NCBI GenBank assembly: GCA_018241335.1
Contig: JAFEEA010000012.1
Location: 1-39,182 of the forward strand
Direction of reading: 5' to 3'
Length of the DNA stretch: 39,182 nt
Source: Pseudomonadota bacterium
GTDB lineage: Bacteria; Pseudomonadota; Alphaproteobacteria; Caulobacterales; Caulobacteraceae
The number at the start of each line of letters is the position of its first letter. Within the stretch, counting starts at the first letter, position 1. Positions 33,720 through 39,182 of the stretch are shown here, piece by piece. The position numbers and the translations under genes are program-made. Below the pieces are notes generated by a model. It had not been told where the DNA came from, did not search any database, and saw only the letters and a list, made by a program, of their open reading frames with translations.

Positions 33720-34196
33720 TCAGGCCTTGGCCACGGCGACGCCAGAGGCGTTCTGGGCTGCGTCCTTGATGGCCGCGCGGATGCGCTGGTAGGCCCCGCA
33801 GCGGCAGATGTTGCCGTTCATGGCCGCGTCGATGTCGGCGTCGGTGGGCTTGGGCTTTTCGGCCAGCAGGGCCGCGGCCGACATGATCTGGCCCGACTGG
33901 CAGTAGCCACACTGGGGCACGTCCAGCTTGACCCAGGCTTCCTGCAGCGGGTGGGTCCCGCCCAGACCCTCGATGGTGGTGATCTTGGCGCCCACGGCGG
34001 CGGCGATCGGGGTCTGGCAGGAGCGCACGGCCTGGCCGTTCAGATGCACGGTGCAGGCGCCGCACTGGGCGATGCCGCAGCCGTACTTGGTCCCGGTCAA
34101 CTGCAGCTCGTCGCGCAGCACCCACAGCAGGGGCGTGTCGGGCGCGGCGGTGACGCTGACGGTCTTCCCGTTGATATCCAGACTGGTGGCGGCCAA
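33720..34196 (-). CDS. IorA-type [2Fe-2S] small subunit
   Basis: This protein of about 158 residues has the two iron-sulfur domains of this family: plant-type ferredoxin cysteines in [19 protein letters not shown] and SCQTP, and the second cluster in [11 protein letters not shown] and [13 protein letters not shown]. The best start is TTG 34196, because GGAGGG precedes it by about five bases; another TTG at 34217 lacks such a site. It has no signal peptide of its own, so if the complex is exported it must travel with the Tat-bearing large subunit. Confidence 0.93.
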   Translation of the reverse strand: MAATSLDINGKTVSVTAAPDTPLLWVLRDELQLTGTKYGCGIAQCGACTVHLNGQAVRSCQTPIAAAVGAKITTIEGLGGTHPLQEAWVKLDVPQCGYCQSGQIMSAAALLAEKPKPTDADIDAAMNGNICRCGAYQRIRAAIKDAAQNASGVAVAKA

Positions 34197-34358
34197 GGCG
34201 TCCCTCCGACGAAGCAAGTAAACAATGTTAAGACGCTTTCGCAGGCGCGCAAGGGCGGGTCTTCTTTCACAACGTCGCCAGGCGCGCGCGCAGCCGCTAG
34301 AAAGGTTTCACGCGACGCCCCCCGGCGCGCAGACGGGACGACGGAGGCGAGGCTTAAG

Positions 34359-35240
34359 GTGGAGGCGTTTCCGGCCTTCTTTCCGCTGGCGGGCCGGCGG
34401 GTGGTGATCGCCGGCGCTGGCGAGGCCGCCGAGGCCAAGGCGCGGCTGTTCGAAGGCTCCCCGGCCGAGATCGTCCGCCTGGGCGGCGACGAGGCCGCCG
34501 ATGCGGCGCGCTACCAGGGCGCGGCCCTGGCCTTCGTCGCCATCGCCGACGCGAAGGATCGCGAGGCGGCCTCGCGCGCGGCGCGGGCGGCGCATGTGCC
34601 GCTGAACGTGGTCGATCATCCCGAACTCTGCGACTTCCACACCCCTGCGGTGATCGACCGGGGGCAGGTGGTGGCGGCCATCGGCACCGGCGGCGCCTCG
34701 CCCCTGCTGGCCTCGATGCTGCGTGCCGACGTAGAGGCGCATGTGCCGGCCGGCGCGGGCCGGGTGGCCGCCCTGCTGCAGCGCCGCCAGGGCGCGGTGC
34801 GCGAAGCCTTTCCGGACCTGGCCCAGCGCCGGGCCTTCCTGCGCGCGGCGGTCTCCGGCCCGGCGGCGGAAGCGGCCCTGGGCGGCGACATGGCCGGCGC
34901 CGAGGCGGCGCTGGACGCCGCCATCGCCAGGGGCGCGGCCGGCCTTGGCGGGGTGACGGTGGTGCTGGGCGTGGCGACGCCGGACCTGATCTCCCTGCGC
35001 GCGGCCCGCGCCCTGGCCGAGGCCGACGTGGTGGGCGGCGACGAGGCCCTGCTGGCCCGTCACGCCCGGCGCGACGCCGGCCGCGTAGCCCCAGGCGACC
35101 ATGACGCCATCGCCGGCCTCGCCGCCGCCGGCCAGGCCGTGGCGCTGGCGCTGGCCGAGCCCGATACGGGGCTGGCCGAGCGCCTGACCCGCGACGGCCT
35201 TCGCCTCGACATCCTCGCCCCGGCGCCCGCGGCGGCATGA
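34359..35240 (+). CDS. Siroheme synthase dehydrogenase/ferrochelatase domain with a vestigial methyltransferase tail
   Basis: Residues 1-190 form a precorrin-2 dehydrogenase/sirohydrochlorin ferrochelatase (CysG N-terminal, Met8p type). They start VEAFPAFFPLAGRRVVIAGAG with the NAD loop, and include NVVDHPELCDFHTPAVIDRG (N83, D86), AIGTGGASPLLASMLR and a helical dimerisation part. From about residue 199 a stretch of 95 residues matches the start of uroporphyrinogen-III methyltransferase in outline (TPDLISLRAARALAEADVV and ending LRLDILAPAPAAA), but the GAGPGDP and GGDP motifs are lost and the rest is missing. GTG 34359 is preceded by GGAGG at 11 bases. It overlaps modB by 4 bases (ATGA). Confidence 0.85.
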   Translation: MEAFPAFFPLAGRRVVIAGAGEAAEAKARLFEGSPAEIVRLGGDEAADAARYQGAALAFVAIADAKDREAASRAARAAHVPLNVVDHPELCDFHTPAVIDRGQVVAAIGTGGASPLLASMLRADVEAHVPAGAGRVAALLQRRQGAVREAFPDLAQRRAFLRAAVSGPAAEAALGGDMAGAEAALDAAIARGAAGLGGVTVVLGVATPDLISLRAARALAEADVVGGDEALLARHARRDAGRVAPGDHDAIAGLAAAGQAVALALAEPDTGLAERLTRDGLRLDILAPAPAAA

Positions 35241-35920
35241 GCCTGGGGCCCGACGATCTGCAGGCCGTAGCGCTGTCGCTGAAGGTGGCGGCGACGGCGA
35301 CGGCGGCGACCCTGCCCGTCGCTTTGCTGACCGCCTTGGCCCTGGCGCGCGGGCGGTTCTGGGGACGGTCGCTGCTGGACGCCGCCGCCCACCTGCCCCT
35401 GGTGCTGCCGCCGGTGGCGACGGGCTACGCCCTCCTGCTGCTGTTCGGCCACAACGGGCCGCTGGGACGGCTGCTGGCGCCGATGGGGATCGTGTTCGCC
35501 TTCCGCTGGACGGGCGCGGCGCTGGCGGCGGGGGTGATGGCGTTTCCGCTGATGGTGCGGCCGATGCGGCTGGCCATCGAGGCCATCGATCGCGACGTGG
35601 ACGAGGCCGGCCGCACCCTGGGGGCCGGGCCCCTCGTGCGGTTCTTTCGCCTCACCGTGCCCCTGGCCGCGCCGGGCGTCGCCGCCGGCGCGGTGATGGG
35701 TTTCGCCAAGGCCCTGGGCGAATTCGGCGCCACCATCACCTTCGTGGCCGCCATCCCCGGCGAGACCCTGACCGTGCCGGCCGCCATCTACCAGGCCACG
35801 CAGAGCCCCGGCGACGAGGGCCACGCCATCGCGCTCTGCGCCATCTCCGCCGCCCTGGCGGTGGCGGCGGTGATCGGCTCGGACCTGATCAGCCGGCGGA
35901 TCGCCGCGCGGCGGGCATAG
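35237..35920 (+). CDS. modB: Molybdate ABC transporter permease ModB
   Basis: This 227-residue permease has five to six helices and a molybdate/sulfate-type pattern: LSLKVAATATAATLPVALLTALALARG, HLPLVLPPVATGYALLLLFG, the EAA loop EAGRTLGAGPLVRFFRLTVPLA that contacts the ATPase, and GFAKALGEFGATITFVAAIPGET. ModB forms the membrane channel with ModA (binding protein) and ModC (ATPase). Neither modA nor modC is adjacent; the next gene is on the opposite strand. Translation is coupled to the siroheme gene. Confidence 0.92.
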   Translation: MSLGPDDLQAVALSLKVAATATAATLPVALLTALALARGRFWGRSLLDAAAHLPLVLPPVATGYALLLLFGHNGPLGRLLAPMGIVFAFRWTGAALAAGVMAFPLMVRPMRLAIEAIDRDVDEAGRTLGAGPLVRFFRLTVPLAAPGVAAGAVMGFAKALGEFGATITFVAAIPGETLTVPAAIYQATQSPGDEGHAIALCAISAALAVAAVIGSDLISRRIAARRA

Positions 35921-35921
35921 G

Positions 35922-37598
35922 TCAGTCCAGGACCTTGCCGCTGGTTTCCTTGAGCAGGAAGGGCAGGGTCAGGACGCTGACGGCGGTGAAGATCGCCGGG
36001 TACCAGAGGCCGGCGTAGATGTTGCCGGTGGCGGTGACGATGGCGAAGGCCGTCACCGGCACGAAGCCGCCCACCCAGCCGGTGCCGATGTGGTAGGGCA
36101 GCGACATGGCGGTGTAGCGGACCCGGGTGGGGAAGGTCTCCACCAGGCAGGCGGCCATGGGGCCGAAGAGGGCCGTGCAGGCCACCACGAAGACGCTCAG
36201 CACCGCCAGCAGGCCCAGGAAATTGACCCGCGCCGGATCGGCCTTGGCCGGATAGCCGGCCTGGGTCAGGGCGGCCTTGAGGCGCCCGTCGAGGCCGGCC
36301 TTGGCTGCCTTCATCGCCGCCGCGTCGAGGCCGGCGCCCTCCACCGAGGGGACGACCGCGTCGCCGATGCGAACCTCGGCCACCGCCCCGGCCGGGGCGG
36401 CCTGATTGCGATAGGAGATGCCCGCGTTGGAGAGGGCGCTCTTGGCCAGGTCGCAGGAGGTGACGAAGGCCGTCTTGCCGGTGATGTCGAACTGCAGGGA
36501 GCAGCGGGCGGGGTCGGCGACCACCACCACGGGGGTGCGGCCCTGCGCCTCCGCCAGGGCCGGGTTGGCGAGCTCGGTCATCAGCCGGAAGCCCGGATAG
36601 AGGAAGGCGAGGAACAGGGTCATGCCGCCCCACATCACCCACTTGCGCCCGACCCGGTCGGACAGGGCCGCGAAGACGACATAGAGCGGGGCGCTGATCA
36701 CCGTGATGGCCATCAGCAGCAGGTTGCCGGTGGCGGGGTTCAGCTTGAGGAACCGCTCCAGGAACACCTGCTCGGCATAGAAGAACAGGGTGTACCAGGC
36801 CGCCCCCTGGGCGCTCATGAAGGCCACCAGGACGATCAGCACCAGCTTCAGGTTCGACCACTTGCCGAAGGCTTCGGAATAGGGGGCCTTGGTTTCCTCG
36901 CCGGCGTCCTTGAGGGCCTTGAAGGCCGGGCTCTCGCTGAGCTTGAGGCGCATCCAGATCGAGATGGCCAGCAGGCCGGCCGACAACAGGAAAGGCACGC
37001 GCCAGCCGCCGGTCCAGGTGGGGGCGGTGAAGTCGGCCTCGCCCATCAGCGAGCGGGTGGCGAGGATCGCGGCCAGGGCGCCGACCAGGCCGAAGGCGGC
37101 CGAGGCCTGCACCCAGGCGGTGGCCCCGCCGCGCTTGTGGCGGTCGGCGTGCTCGGCCACATAGATCGCCGCCCCGCCGTATTCGCCGCCGAGGGCCGTG
37201 CCCTGGACGATGCGCAGCAGGATCAGCAGCAGGGGCGCGATCGGCCCGGCCTGCTGGTAGGTGGGCAGAAGGCCGATGGCGAAGGTGGCGCCGCCCATCA
37301 GGCTGACCGTGACCAGGAAGGCCGCCTTGCGCCCGATCCGGTCGCCCAGGCCGCCGAAGATCAGCGCGCCCACCGGGCGGAAGAAGAAGCCCGTGCCGAA
37401 CAGGGCCAGGGCCGCCAGCAGGCCGGCCGTGGCGTCCAGGCCGGCGAAGAAGTTCTTGCCGATGATCGAGGTCAGGGCGCCGAAGACGAAGAAGTCGTAC
37501 CACTCGAACGCCGTGCCGGCCGACGAGGCCGCCACCACTGTACGCATCGACGCGCGCTTGGTCTCCGCCGGCGCCGCGCCTGCCGTCACATCAGCCAT
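35922..37598 (-). CDS. MHS-type MFS transporter with large periplasmic insert
   Basis: This 558-residue transporter belongs to the metabolite:H+ symporter (ProP/ShiA-like) group: AGTAFEWYDFFVFG in helix 1, GGLGDRIGRKAAFLV, RIVQGTALGGEYGGAAIYVAEH and ALSDRVGRKWVMWGG. Twelve helices are expected. Between helices 9 and 10 there is an insert of about 115 residues (about 343-457), on the periplasmic side by topology, with two cysteines (C366 and C382) and several basic and Gly/Ala-rich stretches. Usual MHS proteins are 430-450 residues. Its substrate is probably a carboxylic acid or related compound, but this is not determined. It starts with ATG 37598. Confidence 0.9.
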   Translation of the reverse strand: MADVTAGAAPAETKRASMRTVVAASSAGTAFEWYDFFVFGALTSIIGKNFFAGLDATAGLLAALALFGTGFFFRPVGALIFGGLGDRIGRKAAFLVTVSLMGGATFAIGLLPTYQQAGPIAPLLLILLRIVQGTALGGEYGGAAIYVAEHADRHKRGGATAWVQASAAFGLVGALAAILATRSLMGEADFTAPTWTGGWRVPFLLSAGLLAISIWMRLKLSESPAFKALKDAGEETKAPYSEAFGKWSNLKLVLIVLVAFMSAQGAAWYTLFFYAEQVFLERFLKLNPATGNLLLMAITVISAPLYVVFAALSDRVGRKWVMWGGMTLFLAFLYPGFRLMTELANPALAEAQGRTPVVVVADPARCSLQFDITGKTAFVTSCDLAKSALSNAGISYRNQAAPAGAVAEVRIGDAVVPSVEGAGLDAAAMKAAKAGLDGRLKAALTQAGYPAKADPARVNFLGLLAVLSVFVVACTALFGPMAACLVETFPTRVRYTAMSLPYHIGTGWVGGFVPVTAFAIVTATGNIYAGLWYPAIFTAVSVLTLPFLLKETSGKVLD

Positions 37599-37678
37599 GA
37601 AGTCCTCCCCGAACAGCCTGCCTTAGCATCCACGCCGAGCGGGACGGAAGCGGGGCGGCGCGAAGTTCCGCGACGGCG

Positions 37679-37829
37679 GAACCCCTCACCCTCCCCCGCC
37701 CTGGCGGGCGCGGGCCCCTCCCTCTCCCTCCGGGAGAGGTAAAGGCGCTGACGGGCGGCAAGAGTTCGACACCTCTCCCGGAGGGAGAGGGAGGGGCCCA
37801 TGGCGCAGCCATGGGAGGGTGAGGGGTTC
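37679..37829. repeat. Long dyad of the CCCTCTCCC type with near-perfect arms
   Basis: The outer arms are a perfect 17-base inverted pair (37679-37695 and 37813-37829). Inside is a perfect 29-base inverted pair (37712-37740 and 37771-37799) made of GGGCCCCTCCCTCTCCC followed by a CTCCGGGAG hairpin. It occupies most of the 240-base gap between the MFS gene and gcdH. It resembles the elements near 6.3 and 12.4 kb. Confidence 0.75.
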
Positions 37830-37838
37830 AGGCGCCGC

Positions 37839-39029
37839 CTAGAACGCGTTTTCGCCGGTGATGGCGCGGCCGAGGATCAGGGCGTGGACGTCGTGGGCGC
37901 CTTCGTAGGTGTTGACCGTCTCCAGGTTCGCCGCGTGGCGCATCACGTGGTACTCGCCCGAGATGCCATTGCCGCCGTGGATGTCGCGCGCCTCGCGGGC
38001 GATGGCCAGGGCCTTGCCGCAGTTGTTGCGCTTCATCAGGCTGATGGCTTCCGGGACCCACGCCCCCTGGTCGATCAGCCGGCCCAGCGCCAGGGCGCCC
38101 TCGTAGCCCAGGGCGATCTCGGTCTGCATGTCTGCCAGCTTCTTCTGGATCAGCTGGCGCGCCGCCAGGGGCTTGCCGAACACCGAACGGGTCTTGGTGT
38201 AGTCGCGGCTGGCGTGGAGGCAGAACTCGGCCGCGCCCATGGCCCCCCAGGCGATGCCGTAGCGGGCCTTGTTGAGGCAGGAGAACGGGCCGCGCAGGCC
38301 GCGCACGTCGGGCAGCAGGGCCTCGTCCGGCACGAACACGTCGGAAAGCGCGATCTCGCCGGTGATCGACGAGCGCAGCGACAGCTTGTTGTTGATCTTG
38401 GGCGTCTCGAAGCCCTTGGTCCCGCGCTCCACCAGGAAGCCGTGGATGACCCCGTCCCACTTGGCCCAGACCAGGGCGACGTCGGCGATGGGGGCGTTGG
38501 TGATCCACATCTTCGAGCCGTTGAGCACGAAGCCGCCGTCGACCTTCTTGGCCACGGTGCGCATCGAGGCCGGGTCGGAGCCGCCGTCCGCCTCGGTGAG
38601 GCCGAAGCAGCCCACGGCCTCGCCGGTCGCCATGCGCGGCAGCCACTTGCGGCGCTGCTCCTCCGAGCCGAAGGCGTAGATCGGGTACATCACCAGCGAC
38701 GACTGCACGCTCATGGCCGAGCGGTAGCCGCTGTCGATCGCCTCGATCTCGCGGGCGATCAGGCCGTAGGCCACGTGGTTCACGCCGGCGCAGCCGTACT
38801 CTTCCGGCAGGGTGGGGCCGAGGAAGCCCAGGGCCCCCATCTCGTTCATGATCTCGCGGTCGAAGCGCTCCTCGGCGAAGGCGCTGACCACGCGGGGCAG
38901 CAGCTTCTCGCGGGCGTAGGCGCGCGCGGCCTGGCTGACCATCCGCTCTTCCTCGGAGAGGCGCGAGGCCAGGTCCAGCGGATCTTCCCAGTCGAAGGTC
39001 TTGGTCGGTTCGCCGCTGTCGAGGGCCAT
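37839..39029 (-). CDS. gcdH: Glutaryl-CoA dehydrogenase (acyl-CoA dehydrogenase family)
   Basis: This 396-residue flavoenzyme converts glutaryl-CoA to crotonyl-CoA in lysine and tryptophan breakdown. The GcdH N-terminus ([20 protein letters not shown]) is present, then [53 protein letters not shown] and the diagnostic C-terminal [20 protein letters not shown] with the catalytic Glu. The downstream repeat begins 10 bases after its stop codon. The next gene upstream, only partly seen, is enoyl-CoA hydratase-like and would act on the product. Confidence 0.93.
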   Translation of the reverse strand: MALDSGEPTKTFDWEDPLDLASRLSEEERMVSQAARAYAREKLLPRVVSAFAEERFDREIMNEMGALGFLGPTLPEEYGCAGVNHVAYGLIAREIEAIDSGYRSAMSVQSSLVMYPIYAFGSEEQRRKWLPRMATGEAVGCFGLTEADGGSDPASMRTVAKKVDGGFVLNGSKMWITNAPIADVALVWAKWDGVIHGFLVERGTKGFETPKINNKLSLRSSITGEIALSDVFVPDEALLPDVRGLRGPFSCLNKARYGIAWGAMGAAEFCLHASRDYTKTRSVFGKPLAARQLIQKKLADMQTEIALGYEGALALGRLIDQGAWVPEAISLMKRNNCGKALAIAREARDIHGGNGISGEYHVMRHAANLETVNTYEGAHDVHALILGRAITGENAF

Positions 39030-39093
39030 GGGGGTCTCCTTGGGGAATGCGGGCGCCTTATGGCGCGTTAGGGCCCGGGGGGAAAGAGCGGCC

Positions 39094-39182
39094 TCAAGTC
39101 CCCGTGAACACGCCCTTGCGCTTTTCGGTGAAGGCCAGGAACGACTCCTTCTGGTCGTTGACCGCCTTGCGGGCGAAGCCCA
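39094..39182 (-). CDS. C-terminus of an enoyl-CoA hydratase-like protein (partial)
   Basis: Only the last 28 residues before TGA are visible: [16 protein letters not shown] followed by [11 protein letters not shown]. The [18 protein letters not shown] pattern is typical of the C-terminal helix of the enoyl-CoA hydratase/isomerase family, where it packs against the neighbouring subunit. The start lies outside the window. Its place 64 bases upstream of gcdH suggests a shared role in glutaryl- or crotonyl-CoA breakdown. Confidence 0.65.
   Translation of the reverse strand, partial: GFARKAVNDQKESFLAFTEKRKGVFTGT

Overview
The window is about 39 kb of very GC-rich, gene-dense chromosome. It contains ordinary housekeeping genes (ffh, rpsP, rimM, thrS, cysS, folE, hisI, rpoH), protein sequences of alphaproteobacterial type, ATGA gene overlaps and frequent TTG/GTG starts. 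Together these suggest an alphaproteobacterium, most likely Caulobacteraceae (Caulobacter or Phenylobacterium). That placement is inference from protein style and gene content; no 16S rRNA gene is present. I saw no CRISPR array, insertion sequence, prophage or recognisable tRNA.

Layout. 1-2.3 kb: 3' part of a large signalling protein (histidine kinase ATPase, receivers, Hpt and EAL domains). 2.3-3.9 kb: an ArsR regulator with an AHSA1/SRPBCC partner behind a symmetric operator, a long inverted repeat, and a small exported protein. 4.2-7.0 kb: ffh-rpsP-rimM, a translation/secretion operon that stops before the usual trmD-rplS. 7.0-11.6 kb: a leftward run cysS - SRPBCC protein - IscU-like scaffold - yidD - thrS, mostly tightly spaced. 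11.8-14.6 kb: folE, a DUF817 membrane protein, hisI-lysE. 14.8-19.9 kb: phoD, an encapsulated-ferritin-type protein with no shell gene beside it, an RluD-type pseudouridine synthase, rpoH and a histidine phosphatase. 20-21.1 kb: a 50-residue protein and an unusual aldo/keto reductase.

21.2-36 kb is a molybdenum region. It holds xdhC, then moaA-moaD-moaE-moaB-moaC-moeA as one tightly packed leftward operon, a divergent MocA-like nucleotidyltransferase, a two-subunit IorAB-type molybdenum hydroxylase, and modB. These genes can build molybdopterin, insert molybdenum, make the cytosine dinucleotide form, load it into a xanthine-dehydrogenase-family enzyme, and provide the membrane part of a molybdate importer. 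Unrelated genes are interspersed: a membrane protein of unknown role, a GST, a degenerate SDR, a phospholipase D-type enzyme and a ParDE toxin-antitoxin pair. Next to modB is a siroheme synthase whose methyltransferase domain looks reduced to a remnant.

36-39.2 kb: an MHS-type MFS transporter with a large predicted periplasmic insert, a glutaryl-CoA dehydrogenase and the 3' end of an enoyl-CoA hydratase-like gene.

Several gene borders carry long dyads of two types: a CCCTCTCCC/CCTTCTCCC type at 6.3, 12.4 and 37.7 kb, and a type with GTCATCC...GGATGAC ends at 3.2 and 14.6 kb. The most notable observations are the stand-alone EncFtn homologue, the siroheme synthase remnant fused behind an intact dehydrogenase domain, the molybdenum region, and the concentric ArsR operator. 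I did not find a clearly new multi-gene system.
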